Below are positions 53,155-62,343 of a stretch of 64,000 bases of DNA, one piece after another (positions within the stretch are counted from its first letter, which is position 1; each line of letters starts with the position of its first letter). Position numbers and translations under genes: made by a program. The stretch is taken from NCBI RefSeq assembly GCF_022554085.1, contig NZ_JAKFYR010000008.1, forward strand, positions 1 to 64,000. Direction: 5' to 3'. The notes under the pieces are model-generated. The model worked only from the letters and a program-made list of their open reading frames with translations. It was not told where the DNA came from and did not search any database. Origin of the DNA: Rhodococcus sp. CH91. GTDB lineage: Bacteria > Actinomycetota > Actinomycetes > Mycobacteriales > Mycobacteriaceae.

Positions 53155-55257
53155 CTACTCGCCGGTTGCCTTGGCGATGATTTCCTTCGAGACGTTCGAG
53201 GGAACCTCTGCGTAGGAATCGAACACCATGGAGAAGTTCGCACGACCCTGGGTCTTCGACCGCAGATCGCCGATGTAACCGAACATCTCCGAGAGCGGAA
53301 CCAGCGCCTTCACGACACGGGCACCACTGCGTTCCTCCATGGCCTGGATCTGGCCACGGCGGGAGTTCAGGTCGCCGATCACTTCACCCATGTAGTCCTC
53401 GGGGGTGGTGACCTCGACCGCCATCAGCGGCTCCAGGATCACCGGGGCAGCCTTGCGGGCCGCTTCCTTCAGTGCCTGCGAGCCGGCGATCTTGAACGCC
53501 ATTTCGGACGAGTCGACGTCGTGGTACGCACCGTCGATGAGGGTGACCTTGATGTTCACCAGCGGGTAGCCGGCGAGCACGCCGTACTGCATGGCGTCCT
53601 GGGCACCCGCGTCGACCGACGGGATGTACTCGCGCGGGATGCGACCGCCGGTGACCTTGTTCTGGAACTCGTAGGTGGCACCGTCCTCGCCGACGAAAGG
53701 CTCGAGGCCGATGATGACCTTCGCGAACTGGCCCGAACCACCGGTCTGCTTCTTGTGCGTGAACTCGAGCTTCTCGACCGGCTTGGTGATCGTCTCGCGG
53801 TACGCGACCTGCGGCTTACCGACGTTGGCCTCGACCTTGAACTCGCGACGCATGCGGTCGACGAGGATGTCGAGGTGGAGCTCGCCCATGCCGCCGATGA
53901 CGGTCTGGCCGGTCTCCTCGTCGAGCTCGACCGAGAAGGTGGGATCCTCTTCGGCGAGCTTCTGGATGGCCGTCGACAGCTTCTCCTGGTCGGCCTTGGA
54001 CTTCGGCTCGATGGAGACCTGGATGACCGGGTCCGGGAAGGTCATGGACTCGAGGACGATCGGGGCGTCCTGCGCGCACAGGGTGTCACCGGTCGTGGTG
54101 TCCTTCAGGCCGATCATCGCGTAGATGTGGCCGGCCACGGCCTCGTCGACCGGGTTCTCCTTGTTGGCGTGCATCTGGAACAGCTTGCCGACGCGTTCCT
54201 TCTTGCCCTTGGTCGAGTTGAGCACCTGGGTGCCCGAATCGATCCGGCCGGAGTACACGCGGACGAAGGTCAGCTTGCCGAAGAAGGGGTGCGCAGCGAT
54301 CTTGAAGGCGAGCGCGGAGAACGGCTCGTCCTTGGACGGCTTACGGCGCAGCTCTTCCTCTTCGTTACCGACTGCGTGGCCGATGACGTCGCCGATGTCG
54401 AGCGGGTTCGGCAGGTAGTCGATGACCGCGTCGAGCATGGGCTGGATGCCCTTGTTCTTGAACGCGGAGCCGCACAGCACCGGGTACAGCTCGGAGTTGA
54501 CGGTCATCTTGCGGATGGCCGCCTTGATCTCGGCGACGGTGAGTTCCTCGCCACCGAAGTACTTCTCCATGAGCTCTTCGTCGGACTCGGCAACCGTCTC
54601 GAGCAGCTTCTCGCGGTACTCGGCAGCCTTGTCGGCGAGGTCGGCCGGGATCTCCTCGACCGTGGCCTCGGTGCCGATCTCGGTGGTGCCACGCCAGGTG
54701 AGCGCCTTCATCTCGACGAGGTCGACGACACCGTCGAAGTTGTCCTCGGCACCGATCGGGAGCTGGAGGACCAGCGGCTTCGCGCCGAGGCGATCGATGA
54801 TGGTCTGCACGGTGAAGTAGAAGTCCGCGCCCATCTTGTCCATCTTGTTGACGAAGCAGATGCGCGGGACGTCGTACTTGGCAGCCTGGCGCCAGACCTG
54901 CTCCGACTGGGGCTCGACGCCCTCCTTGCCGTCGAAGACGGCGACTGCGCCGTCGAGGACGCGCAGCGACCGCTCGACCTCGACCGTGAAGTCGACGTGG
55001 CCGGGGGTGTCGATGATGTTGATCTGGTTCTTGTTCCAGAAGCAGGTCACGGCTGCGGAGGTGATGGTGATACCCCGCTCCTTCTCCTGCTCCATCCAGT
55101 CGGTGGTCGAGGCACCGTCGTGCGTCTCACCGATCTTGTAGTTGACGCCGGTGTAGAAGAGGATGCGCTCGGTGGTGGTGGTCTTGCCGGCATCGATGTG
55201 CGCCATGATGCCGATGTTGCGGACCTTGTTCAGGTCGGTCAGCACTTCCTGTGCCAC
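53155..55257 (-). CDS. fusA: Elongation factor G
   Basis: A 700-residue translocation GTPase. The G1 motif [19 protein letters not shown] is near residues 18-36, switch [18 protein letters not shown] near 88-103, and NKMDKMG near 142. Domains II-V follow, ending [15 protein letters not shown], where fusidic acid and translocation contacts lie. GTG at 55257 starts the classic [18 protein letters not shown]; the 16 upstream codons are not conserved. It lies 143 bases after rpsG with a long hairpin between. Confidence 0.97.
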   Translation of the reverse strand: MAQEVLTDLNKVRNIGIMAHIDAGKTTTTERILFYTGVNYKIGETHDGASTTDWMEQEKERGITITSAAVTCFWNKNQINIIDTPGHVDFTVEVERSLRVLDGAVAVFDGKEGVEPQSEQVWRQAAKYDVPRICFVNKMDKMGADFYFTVQTIIDRLGAKPLVLQLPIGAEDNFDGVVDLVEMKALTWRGTTEIGTEATVEEIPADLADKAAEYREKLLETVAESDEELMEKYFGGEELTVAEIKAAIRKMTVNSELYPVLCGSAFKNKGIQPMLDAVIDYLPNPLDIGDVIGHAVGNEEEELRRKPSKDEPFSALAFKIAAHPFFGKLTFVRVYSGRIDSGTQVLNSTKGKKERVGKLFQMHANKENPVDEAVAGHIYAMIGLKDTTTGDTLCAQDAPIVLESMTFPDPVIQVSIEPKSKADQEKLSTAIQKLAEEDPTFSVELDEETGQTVIGGMGELHLDILVDRMRREFKVEANVGKPQVAYRETITKPVEKLEFTHKKQTGGSGQFAKVIIGLEPFVGEDGATYEFQNKVTGGRIPREYIPSVDAGAQDAMQYGVLAGYPLVNIKVTLIDGAYHDVDSSEMAFKIAGSQALKEAARKAAPVILEPLMAVEVTTPEDYMGEVIGDLNSRRGQIQAMEERSGARVVKALVPLSEMFGYIGDLRSKTQGRANFSMVFDSYAEVPSNVSKEIIAKATGE

Positions 55258-55356
55258 AGGTAACCCCGCTCGTAGCTCGTGTCGGTCCTTGGGTGCGGAC
55301 CACATGTTCTTGTGTTGTCAGCCGGCCTTTACGGGACCGACACAGTTGTGCGAGCA

Positions 55357-55394
55357 GCCGGCCGGGGTCCGTGATCACGGGTCTCCCGGCCGGC
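55357..55394. other. Long GC hairpin between rpsG and fusA
   Basis: GCCGGCCGGG at 55357-55366 pairs perfectly with 55385-55394, and the loop itself holds the palindrome CCGTGATCACGG (55369-55380). It lies just after the rpsG stop and about 100 bases before fusA. It could be a partial terminator, an RNase processing site or an mRNA stabiliser. Confidence 0.55.
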
Positions 55395-55400
55395 GTCGAC

Positions 55401-55871
55401 TCACCAGCGGTAGTGCGCGAACGCCTTGTTGGCTTCAGCCATCTTGTGCGTGTCCTCGCGGCGCTTCACGGATGCGCCGAGGCCGTTGCTCGCGTCGAGG
55501 AGCTCGTTGGCGAGCCGCTCGACCATCGTCTTCTCGCGACGCTGACGCGCGAAGGTGACCAGCCAGCGCAGCGCGAGGGTGGTGGACCGACCGGGGCGAA
55601 CCTCGACCGGAACCTGGTAGGTGGCGCCACCGACACGGCGGCTGCGGACCTCGAGAGCGGGCTTGACGTTGTCGAGCGCGCGCTTGAGGGTGACGACCGG
55701 ATCGGTGCCGGTCTTCTCGCGTGCCTGCTCGAGCGCCTGGTAGACGATGCGCTCGGCGGTGGACTTCTTGCCGTCCATGAGAATCTTGTTGACCAGCTGA
55801 GTGACCAGCGGCGATCCGTAGACCGGATCGGCGATCAGCGGGCGCTTGGGAGCGGGACCCTTACGTGGCAT
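55401..55871 (-). CDS. rpsG: 30S ribosomal protein S7
   Basis: A 156-residue S7 protein, which nucleates the 30S head on 16S rRNA. Visible signature: [20 protein letters not shown] at the start and [18 protein letters not shown] near 76-93, ending [18 protein letters not shown]. Its ATG overlaps the rpsL stop by one base (TGATG), so translation is coupled. A G+C hairpin lies after its stop. Confidence 0.98.
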   Translation of the reverse strand: MPRKGPAPKRPLIADPVYGSPLVTQLVNKILMDGKKSTAERIVYQALEQAREKTGTDPVVTLKRALDNVKPALEVRSRRVGGATYQVPVEVRPGRSTTLALRWLVTFARQRREKTMVERLANELLDASNGLGASVKRREDTHKMAEANKAFAHYRW

Positions 55872-56245
55872 CAGCCCTTCTCCTTCTTCGCTCCGTAGCG
55901 GCTGCGGGCCTGCTTGCGGTTCTTGACACCCTGGGTGTCGAGCGAGCCGCGGATGATCTTGTAGCGAACACCGGGGAGGTCCTTCACACGACCACCGCGC
56001 ACGAGCACCATCGAGTGCTCCTGGAGGTTGTGGCCCTCACCGGGGATGTAGGCGGTGACCTCGACCTGGGAGGTCAGACGCACACGCGCGACCTTCCGGA
56101 GAGCCGAGTTCGGCTTCTTCGGGGTGGTGGTGTACACGCGAGTGCACACGCCGCGACGCTGGGGGCTGCCCTTGAGCGCCGCGCTCTTGACCTTGGTGGC
56201 CTTGTCGCGGCGGCCCTTGCGGACCAGCTGATTGATGGTTGGCAT
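55871..56245 (-). CDS. rpsL: 30S ribosomal protein S12
   Basis: A 124-residue S12 protein of the decoding centre. The N-terminus [12 protein letters not shown] is standard. The streptomycin-relevant lysines are wild type: PKKPNS near residue 43 and GGRVKDLPG near 88. ATG at 56245 was selected over an upstream ATG because it starts the conserved sequence. It is the first gene of the rpsL-rpsG-fusA-tuf operon. Confidence 0.98.
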   Translation of the reverse strand: MPTINQLVRKGRRDKATKVKSAALKGSPQRRGVCTRVYTTTPKKPNSALRKVARVRLTSQVEVTAYIPGEGHNLQEHSMVLVRGGRVKDLPGVRYKIIRGSLDTQGVKNRKQARSRYGAKKEKG

Positions 56246-56301
56246 TAACCGGCTTTCTTCGTTGTCTGGAGCTGCTCCCACGAGCAACCTGGGCTGTTCT
56301 G

Positions 56302-56328
56302 AAATTAGGGATCCATCGGTTGGGGCAA
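56302..56328 (-). promoter_or_regulatory. Candidate str operon promoter
   Basis: On the minus strand TTGCCC (56323-56328) and TAATTT (56302-56307) lie 15 bases apart, about 57 bases upstream of the rpsL ATG. This is the most promoter-like, least GC-rich stretch in the gap. The spacing is short, so the assignment is tentative. Confidence 0.45.
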
Positions 56329-56568
56329 GAAAGCTGCTGCCCCGCACTCGCCCCCCGTGTGCACACGAGGTCGGGTGTGTCGCGTACCCCCACACAGGCA
56401 GCCGGGAACTCGTACCTGCAGATTTCTACAGACCACGCGCACGGCACTACCTCGCATAGGCACACAGACCGGCCCGGGCATGCCGGACACGACCCACAAC
56501 GATACCCGGCGGGCGCGCATGAGGTCAAAGTGAGGACCGCGCTCTCCTCCGAGGATCCGCACACACCG
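56329..56568. other. Intergenic region without a gene, upstream of the str operon
   Basis: Together with 56246-56301 this is a 323-base gap between rpsL and the DUF3558 gene. It holds the str promoter and leader region and the 3' end of the DUF3558 transcript. I see only a weak CCGGC/GCCGG hairpin near 56468-56485 and no convincing gene on either strand; the open frames here are G+C-driven. Confidence 0.5.
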
Positions 56569-57117
56569 TCAACTGCTGAGGTTCAGGGTGAGCCGAGCCA
56601 ACGTAGCAGCCGCTTCGCAGGGGTCGGCACCTCCCGAGGTGTACTGCACCCACCAGCCGAAGATGCCGGTCGTCGACGCGCCCGAACTGACCCCGCACGA
56701 CAACGGATCTCCCGGTCGGCGCATCTGCAGCGCCCGCCTTCCCTCGATCGTCGTGTTCTCGATCTCGTAGCCGAGTTCCTCGGCGGCAGCCCGCTCGTGA
56801 TCGAGGGATCCGGTCTCGAACCAGTTGAACGTGATCTTCACTACTCCCGAGGGTCCTTCGCCGTCCCACCGGCAGATCGCGCCGAAGAATCCGCGGTAGA
56901 CGTAGTCCGCACCCACGGCTTCGGCGATCTTCTCGTCGGCCACCGCGTCGCACTCGGTGAGCAGGCGTGTGAATTCGGGGCCGGGACCGTCGCCACCACC
57001 GGCCCCCTCCGGCACCGCACTCCCTTCGATCGTGCGCGTGCACCCCGTGAGCAGGGCCGGCACCATCAGCAGGCCGGCCAGGGCTGCGGCCCACCTGCGC
57101 CCACGCCCGCGGTTCAC
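56569..57117 (-). CDS. DUF3558 lipoprotein, second of a pair
   Basis: A 182-residue secreted lipoprotein of the DUF3558 family common in Corynebacteriales. A basic start and hydrophobic segment lead to lipobox LLTGC (Cys about 25). The mature domain has Cys residues in LLTECDAV, AICRWDGEG and LSCGVSS, and DPCEAAATLARL near the end, which match the disulfide-bonded DUF3558 pattern. GTG at 57117 overlaps the stop of the paired upstream gene (GTGA), so they are translated together. Function unknown; likely exported substrate binding or cell-envelope role. Confidence 0.86.
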   Translation of the reverse strand: MNRGRGRRWAAALAGLLMVPALLTGCTRTIEGSAVPEGAGGGDGPGPEFTRLLTECDAVADEKIAEAVGADYVYRGFFGAICRWDGEGPSGVVKITFNWFETGSLDHERAAAEELGYEIENTTIEGRRALQMRRPGDPLSCGVSSGASTTGIFGWWVQYTSGGADPCEAAATLARLTLNLSS

Positions 57118-57665
57118 TTCTGCACCCTCTCGACGCTCGCGGTGGCCAGATTCCGCGCGACCTCGCACGCGTCCGCGGCGGGGGTGAAGTTCGAATAGGA
57201 GACCGACCAGTGGATGAAGTCGCCACCGAAATCGACGCCGATCTCGCACAGGACGGTCTGCCCGACGTCGTTCTGGGACGAGCCGACGAATCCGGTTCTC
57301 CCCCCGATCTCGACGTCCGCGGCAGGTCTGCCGATGAGGTCGGAGCCGGCCCGTTCGCGACCGATCGGGCTCCCCCGGTACCACGAGAAGCTCACACTGG
57401 GGCCTCCGACGAAACTCTCCCATTCGCATCCGACGGAATTACGGGTGATCGTCGCGAACGTCCCGAGACCGAAAGCGGCCGCGACCTCGTCGTCGGAGAC
57501 CGACCCGCATTCGCCGAACAGGGGGCCCGGTTCGGTCACGGACGGGGTGGTCGATGCCGCGGGTTGCCCGGCGTCGTCGGATCCCCCGCATGCCACCGCA
57601 CCGAGACCGACGAGACCGGCCGTCGCCAGGACGGACATCGTCCGTCCGATCCGCGGGAGAGACAT
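57114..57665 (-). CDS. DUF3558 lipoprotein, first of a pair
   Basis: A 183-residue lipoprotein with signal peptide ending in GAVACGG (lipid-modified Cys about 26). The mature protein has the DUF3558 cysteine pattern: LFGECGSVSDDEV, SVGCEWESF, VLCEIGVDFGG and DACEVARNLA. It is paralogous to the following gene, with similar spacing of the cysteines, and so probably arose by tandem duplication. ATG at 57665 lies nine bases after the stop of an upstream TetR gene on the same strand. Role unknown. Confidence 0.86.
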   Translation of the reverse strand: MSLPRIGRTMSVLATAGLVGLGAVACGGSDDAGQPAASTTPSVTEPGPLFGECGSVSDDEVAAAFGLGTFATITRNSVGCEWESFVGGPSVSFSWYRGSPIGRERAGSDLIGRPAADVEIGGRTGFVGSSQNDVGQTVLCEIGVDFGGDFIHWSVSYSNFTPAADACEVARNLATASVERVQK

Positions 57666-57674
57666 GGCCGAAGA

Positions 57675-58304
57675 CTACCGAGCCGGGCCGCTCGGCGTGC
57701 GGCGACGCGAGGAGTCGCACAGGACCGCGTCGAGCTGTGCGGCCCAGTGCCTCACGATCTCGCGCCGGCGGGCGGAGTCGTCGGTCAGCACGTCGGCCAG
57801 ACCCAGGCCACGCGCGAGATCGAGCGTCGCCTGGACCATCCGGTGCACGACCGGATCACTGTCGTCGGCGGCGAGTTGCTCGACGGCCACCGCGTGCGAG
57901 ACACGCCCGAACTTCTCCTCGAGCGGCAACAGCATCTCCCGCAGCGCCGGATCCGCAGCCGCGGCCGTCCAGACCTGCAAGGCCGCCTTGAACATGTTCC
58001 CGGTGCACTGGTCGACGATGCGTTCGACCACCGCTTCCGTTCGGCCGATGCCCGGAGGCACGTCGAACGCTTCGGTCCGCACCCGTTCGATGCGGTTGTC
58101 GAACATGAACTCGAGCGACGCCGTGATGAGATCCTCGCGAGTGGGGAAATGATGCTGGGTGGCTCCGCGGGAGACTCCGGCCCGCTCGGCGACCACACCC
58201 ATCGTGGTGGCGGTCCAGCCCGATTCGGCGAGACAGTCGATCGTCGCCTCGAGCAGTCGTCGTCGCGTCGCGCGGCTGCGATCCTGCTTCGGTTCTCGGA
58301 CCAT
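57675..58304 (-). CDS. TetR-family regulator
   Basis: A 209-residue TetR protein. The DNA-binding domain is complete: SRATRRRLLEATIDCLAESG then TTMGVVAERAGVSRGATQHHFPTREDL near 31-58. The ligand domain is unassigned. The start ATG at 58304 lies opposite a second TetR gene, 112 bases away, and the DUF3558 pair follows nine bases downstream and may share its transcript. Confidence 0.88.
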   Translation of the reverse strand: MVREPKQDRSRATRRRLLEATIDCLAESGWTATTMGVVAERAGVSRGATQHHFPTREDLITASLEFMFDNRIERVRTEAFDVPPGIGRTEAVVERIVDQCTGNMFKAALQVWTAAAADPALREMLLPLEEKFGRVSHAVAVEQLAADDSDPVVHRMVQATLDLARGLGLADVLTDDSARRREIVRHWAAQLDAVLCDSSRRRTPSGPAR

Positions 58305-58368
58305 CTCGTTCGTCTCCTCGTCCCGTGACGACTGTTCTTCTGCCGAACGGGTATACGTACGACCCCCG

Positions 58369-58397
58369 GAACCGTACGCAGGGCTTATGAACCGTAC
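58369..58397. promoter_or_regulatory. Direct repeat GAACCGTAC between two divergent TetR genes
   Basis: GAACCGTAC occurs at 58369-58377 and 58389-58397, exactly 20 bases apart (about two helical turns), in the 112-base divergent gap. Direct repeats at helical spacing can bind a dimer on each side, but TetR sites are usually palindromes, so this is weak. Confidence 0.35.
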
Positions 58398-58416
58398 ACT
58401 CGTATAACGGGTCGGG

Positions 58417-59037
58417 GTGAAAGGGGCGGCACCAACTGTGGCGACGATTGTCAGGCGCGAAGATTACTTCGACGCGGCCTTAGCCATCCTGGCTACCAAC
58501 GACCATGCGGGACTCAAACAGGCGAGATTGTGCAGTCGTCTCGAGGTGACGACGGGCTCGTTCTACAACTATTTCGACAGCTGGGGACAGTTCAAGTCCG
58601 AGCTCCTCCAGCACTGGCTCGAGAATCAGACCCTCCAGCTGACTACTGCGGCACGACTCGAGGGCTCGATGCCCCGTCGGCTGCAGTTGCTCATCGACTT
58701 CGCGTGCAACCTGCCGCACTCCGCCGAGTCCGCCATCCGCGGCTGGTCGCACAGCGACCCGGCGGTGCACGAAGTGCAGTGTCAGGTCGACGAACTGCGG
58801 TACGCCGTGATCGCCGAAGCGGTGACCCCGATCCTCGGGCCGCAGGAGAAGGTGGAGCCCTTCGCTCGCACGGCCCTGTACGCGCTCGTGGGATATCAGC
58901 AGACCGTGCCCCTGCAGGATGTGAGTTCCCTGCGTTGGTCGCTCGACTACCTGCTCCAGACGCTGTTGTCCCGGCTGAGCGCGGACCACCACCTCCCTCC
59001 GGCCTCCGACACCCGGCCGGCCGGGCCTCCGGCCTAG
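58417..59037 (+). CDS. TetR-like regulator with degenerate helix-turn-helix
   Basis: A 206-residue regulator. The N-terminal region has DYFDAALAILATNDHAGLKQARLCSRLEVTTGSFYNYF (given here in parts: DYFDAALAILAT, LKQARLCSRLEVT, GSFYNYF), the last part being the TetR recognition helix. Its first helices are shorter than usual. The start GTG at 58417 is preceded by GGGTCGGGGT-type purine-rich sequence. It lies divergent to the other TetR gene, and its stop overlaps the stop of the acyl-CoA dehydrogenase gene tail to tail. Confidence 0.8.
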   Translation: MKGAAPTVATIVRREDYFDAALAILATNDHAGLKQARLCSRLEVTTGSFYNYFDSWGQFKSELLQHWLENQTLQLTTAARLEGSMPRRLQLLIDFACNLPHSAESAIRGWSHSDPAVHEVQCQVDELRYAVIAEAVTPILGPQEKVEPFARTALYALVGYQQTVPLQDVSSLRWSLDYLLQTLLSRLSADHHLPPASDTRPAGPPA

Positions 59038-60194
59038 TACGACTTCGGCAGGCCCAGCGAATGCTGGGCCACGAAGTTGAGGATCATCTCCCGGCTGACC
59101 GGTGCCACGCGAGCGATCCGCGCGGCACCGAGCATCGCCGCAAGGCCGTACTCACGTGTGAGCCCGGCGCCACCGTGCGTCTGGATCGCCTGATCGAGCG
59201 CGGTGATCGCCGCTTCACCCGCCGCGTACTTGGCCATGTTCGCGGCTTCCGCGGCGCCGAAGTCGTCGCCGCTGTCGTAGAGCACCGCAGCCTTCTGCAT
59301 CATGAGTTTGGCGAGTTCGAGCTCGATCTTGCGCTGCGCCAAGGGGTGTGCGATGCCCTGGTGCGCGCCGATCGGCTGCTTCCAGACGGTGCGCTCGTTG
59401 GCGTACCGCACGGCGGCGTCGAGGGCGTACCGGCCCATGCCCACGGCCATTGCCGCACCCATGATGCGCTCCGGATTCAGGCCCGCGAACAGCTGCATGA
59501 GGGCCGCCTCCGGCTCACCGACGAGGGCGTCGGCGGGGAGCCGCACGTCGTCGAAGAAGAGCGAGAACTGGTAGTCCGGTTCGAGGATGTCCATCTCCAT
59601 CGGCGTCTTCGTGAAGCCCGGCGCGTCGGTCGGCACGATGAACAGGGCCGGCCGGAGTTTTCCGGTCTTGGCGTCCTCGGTCCGGGAGACCACGAGTACC
59701 GCGTCGGCCTGGTCGACTCCCGAGATGTACACCTTGCTGCCCGAGAGGATCCAGTCGTCTCCGTCGCGACGCGCGATGGTCGTGATGTTGTGCGAGTTGG
59801 AACCTGCGTCGGCCTCGGTGATGCCGAACGCCATGATGCGCGACCCGTCGGCCAGTCCCGGCAGCCACTGCTGCTTCTGCGCTTCGGTGCCGTACTTGGA
59901 GATGATCGTTCCGCAGATCGCGGGTGACACCACCACGAGCAGCAGCCCGCATCCCTTGGCGGAGAGCTCTTCCTGCACCAGGGCGAGTTCGTAGATGCCG
60001 GCGCCGCCGCCCCCGTACTCCTCGGGAAGGTTCACTCCGAGGAAACCGAGCTTGGAGGCCTCGGCCCACAGTTCGGTGAGCGGTTCGTGATTGCGCGACT
60101 TGGGGAGCACGTAGTCGACGTAGTTGTAGCGTTCGGCCAGAGCCGCCACCGAAGCGCGCAGTTCCTTCTGCTCGTCGGTTTCGATGATGCTCAC
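59034..60194 (-). CDS. Acyl-CoA dehydrogenase A
   Basis: A 386-residue flavoprotein that oxidises an acyl-CoA to its 2-enoyl-CoA. FAD and substrate segments are AFGITEADAGSNSHN near 127-141, LSGSKVYISG near 153 and DILEPDYQFSLFFDDVRLP near 205-223 (quoted in part). The C-terminal part has TVWKQPIGAHQGIAHPLA near 280 and THGGAGLTREYG near 345. GTG at 60194 has GGAAGG eight bases upstream. It follows the second acyl-CoA dehydrogenase (64 bases), so these form a pair. Chain specificity is unknown. Confidence 0.92.
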   Translation of the reverse strand: MSIIETDEQKELRASVAALAERYNYVDYVLPKSRNHEPLTELWAEASKLGFLGVNLPEEYGGGGAGIYELALVQEELSAKGCGLLLVVVSPAICGTIISKYGTEAQKQQWLPGLADGSRIMAFGITEADAGSNSHNITTIARRDGDDWILSGSKVYISGVDQADAVLVVSRTEDAKTGKLRPALFIVPTDAPGFTKTPMEMDILEPDYQFSLFFDDVRLPADALVGEPEAALMQLFAGLNPERIMGAAMAVGMGRYALDAAVRYANERTVWKQPIGAHQGIAHPLAQRKIELELAKLMMQKAAVLYDSGDDFGAAEAANMAKYAAGEAAITALDQAIQTHGGAGLTREYGLAAMLGAARIARVAPVSREMILNFVAQHSLGLPKSY

Positions 60195-60258
60195 GAGGAT
60201 GCCTTCCGGTCGTGTCGGACACGCGGCCGTGGTCGGCCGTACGAGGAGAACAAAGGGC

Positions 60259-61407
60259 TCAGGTTCCGAAACCCAGCCGCTTGGCGGCGAGTTCGGTGAG
60301 GATTTCGGTGGTGCCCCCACCGATGCCGAGAATGCGCATGTCGCGGTACTGCCGCTCGACCTCGGATTCGGCCATGTATCCGAGTCCGCCGAACAGCTGC
60401 ACGGCCTGGTGCGCCACCCACTCGCCGGCCTCGACGGAGGTGTTCTTCGCGAAGCACACCTCGGCGATCAGGTCGGTCTCCCCGGTCAACGCCCGCTCGG
60501 CGACGTGCCGGGTGTAGACCCGGGCGACGTCGATACGGCGTGCCATCTCGGAGAGCGTGCGCTGCACGGATTGCCGGGTGATCAGCGGGCGGCCGAAGGT
60601 CTCCCGGTCGCGGCACCACGCCACCGTGAGATCGAGGCATCGCTGTGCACCGGAATAGGCTTGTGCGGCAAGGGCGATCCGCTCGGCCACGAATCCCTGT
60701 GCGATCTGCAGGAAGCCTGTGCCCTCCGCGCCGACGAGGTTGCCGGCCGGGACGCGCACGTCCGCGAAGGACAGTTCCGCGGTGTCCGATGCCCGCCAGC
60801 CCATCTTGTCGAGCTTGCGGGAGACCGTGAAACCGGGTGTGCCCTTCTCGATCACGAGAAGTGAGACTCCTCCCGCCCCGGGGCCGCCGGTGCGCACCGC
60901 GGTGACCACGAAATCCGCCCGGCAGCCCGAGGTGATGTAGGTCTTGGCGCCGTTGACGAGGTAGTGGTCACCGTCGCGGACCGCTGTGGTCGTCAGGTGG
61001 CCGACATCCGAGCCGCCGCCCGGCTCGGTGATGGCCAGGGATCCGACGAGTTCACCTGCGAGGGTGGGGCGCACCCACCTGTCGATCTGCTCGGCGTCGC
61101 CGGCGGCGATGAGATGCGGTAGCGCGATGCCGCAGGTGAACAGCGACGCGAAGGCTCCCCCCGAGGCGCCCGCCTCGTGGAACGCTTCGCACACGGTCAG
61201 ACTGTCGGCACCGTCACCGCCGGAACCGCCGGCCTCCTCCGGGAAACCCGCACCGAGGAGACCGACCTTCGCCGCAGCGAGATGCAGGTCACGGGGCAGT
61301 TCGCCGGCCCGCTCCCAGTCGTCGAGGTGCGGCAGGATCTCCCGCTTCACGAACGCCGTGACGGTCTCGCGCAGCGCGCGGCGCTCGGGTGTGGTCCACA
61401 TGTTCAC
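60259..61407 (-). CDS. Acyl-CoA dehydrogenase B
   Basis: A 382-residue acyl-CoA dehydrogenase. Typical motifs are SLAITEPGGGSDVGHLTT near 120-137, VNGAKTYITSG near 150, KMGWRASDTAELSFADVRVP near 200 and the C-terminal GGLGYMAESEVERQYRDMRI with GGGTTEI near 350-370. GTG at 61407 has GGAG five bases upstream; ATG two codons later is the alternative, with poorer spacing. Downstream is acyl-CoA dehydrogenase A, and upstream is the TIGR03084-type gene. Two dehydrogenases in one operon may form a heteromeric enzyme or act in sequence. Confidence 0.92.
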   Translation of the reverse strand: MNMWTTPERRALRETVTAFVKREILPHLDDWERAGELPRDLHLAAAKVGLLGAGFPEEAGGSGGDGADSLTVCEAFHEAGASGGAFASLFTCGIALPHLIAAGDAEQIDRWVRPTLAGELVGSLAITEPGGGSDVGHLTTTAVRDGDHYLVNGAKTYITSGCRADFVVTAVRTGGPGAGGVSLLVIEKGTPGFTVSRKLDKMGWRASDTAELSFADVRVPAGNLVGAEGTGFLQIAQGFVAERIALAAQAYSGAQRCLDLTVAWCRDRETFGRPLITRQSVQRTLSEMARRIDVARVYTRHVAERALTGETDLIAEVCFAKNTSVEAGEWVAHQAVQLFGGLGYMAESEVERQYRDMRILGIGGGTTEILTELAAKRLGFGT

Positions 61408-61456
61408 GGTGTCTCCGGAAGGTGTCGTGGTGGCGGTCGGGGGTGGCACGTCCGGC

Positions 61457-62251
61457 TCAGGAACCGGCCGAACTCGGTGCGCGTCCGGCACCCGGAGTTC
61501 CGGCGAAGGCCTGCGCGAGGCCGAGCCATTCCTCGGCGTCCGGGCCGTCGGCGACGAGGGCGGTGTCGTCGCGGTGGATGCGCTGGGTGACCAGCAGGCA
61601 GAAGTCGAGCGCCGGGCCGGTGACCGATTGCGCGGCGTCGGAGGGTCCCCATTCCCACTCGCTCCCGTCGGGTGCGGTGAGCCGCACGTGGAAGGGTTCG
61701 GCCGGTGGGGCGAGGGCGCGGATGATGTACGCGAAGTCGCGCGTCCGTACACCGAGATGCGCGACGTTCTTCAGGCGGGCGGTGGGCGTGCGTACGACTC
61801 CGAGGGCATCCGCGACGTCGCCGCCGTGGGCCCACGTCTCCATCAGGCGCGCCGTCGCCATCGACGCCGCCGACATCGGAGGTCCGAACCACGGGATCTT
61901 CGTGCCCCGCGGCAGTTCGGCGAGGGCATCCGCGAGTTCGCGGCGGATGTCGCGCCAGTCGGCGAGCAGATCGGCAGCGGCCCGGGTGGCCTGCTCGTCC
62001 GCCCCGGCGTCGACGAAGCCCGAGGGATCGGCGAACGCCGCCTCGATCATCGCGACGAAGGCATCGGGTTCGCGGACAGCGGTGAGCGCTGCTCGATCCG
62101 TCCACAGGAGGTGACCGATCTGATGGGCGATGGTCCATCCGGGTGCGGGGGTGGACAGCGTCCAGCCGTCGTCGGACAGGTTCGCGACGAGGCCGTCGAG
62201 GTCGTCGCCTTCCGCGCGGAGATCGTCGAGCACTGTGTGCAGATCGGCCAT
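61457..62251 (-). CDS. TIGR03084-family (maleylpyruvate-isomerase-like) protein
   Basis: A 264-residue protein with a DinB/maleylpyruvate isomerase N-terminal helical bundle: [24 protein letters not shown] near 29-52 with the metal-binding His, and [20 protein letters not shown] near 130 with a second His. The C-terminal half is a smaller domain ending with [15 protein letters not shown]. Genes of this type are commonly linked to acyl-CoA dehydrogenases in actinobacteria. ATG at 62251 starts [20 protein letters not shown]; the upstream 13 codons are not typical. It heads the operon at 50 bases from acyl-CoA dehydrogenase B. Enzymatic role unknown. Confidence 0.83.
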   Translation of the reverse strand: MADLHTVLDDLRAEGDDLDGLVANLSDDGWTLSTPAPGWTIAHQIGHLLWTDRAALTAVREPDAFVAMIEAAFADPSGFVDAGADEQATRAAADLLADWRDIRRELADALAELPRGTKIPWFGPPMSAASMATARLMETWAHGGDVADALGVVRTPTARLKNVAHLGVRTRDFAYIIRALAPPAEPFHVRLTAPDGSEWEWGPSDAAQSVTGPALDFCLLVTQRIHRDDTALVADGPDAEEWLGLAQAFAGTPGAGRAPSSAGS

Positions 62252-62343
62252 GAGGCAAGCGTCACACGTCGCGGGCGCAAAATCAAGCACTCATGATTGT
62301 TTTACGGCGGGCGGTGGCCGTCCGTGTCGGAGAGACTGACGTG

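Noticed and set aside
53083-55263. 726-codon plus-strand frame opposite fusA
   Set aside because: It is rich in Leu/Val/Asp and Arg repeats and antisense to EF-G, which is certain.
56239-57198. 319-codon plus-strand frame upstream of the str operon
   Set aside because: It crosses an intergenic region and the opposite DUF3558 gene; no motif and no ribosome site.
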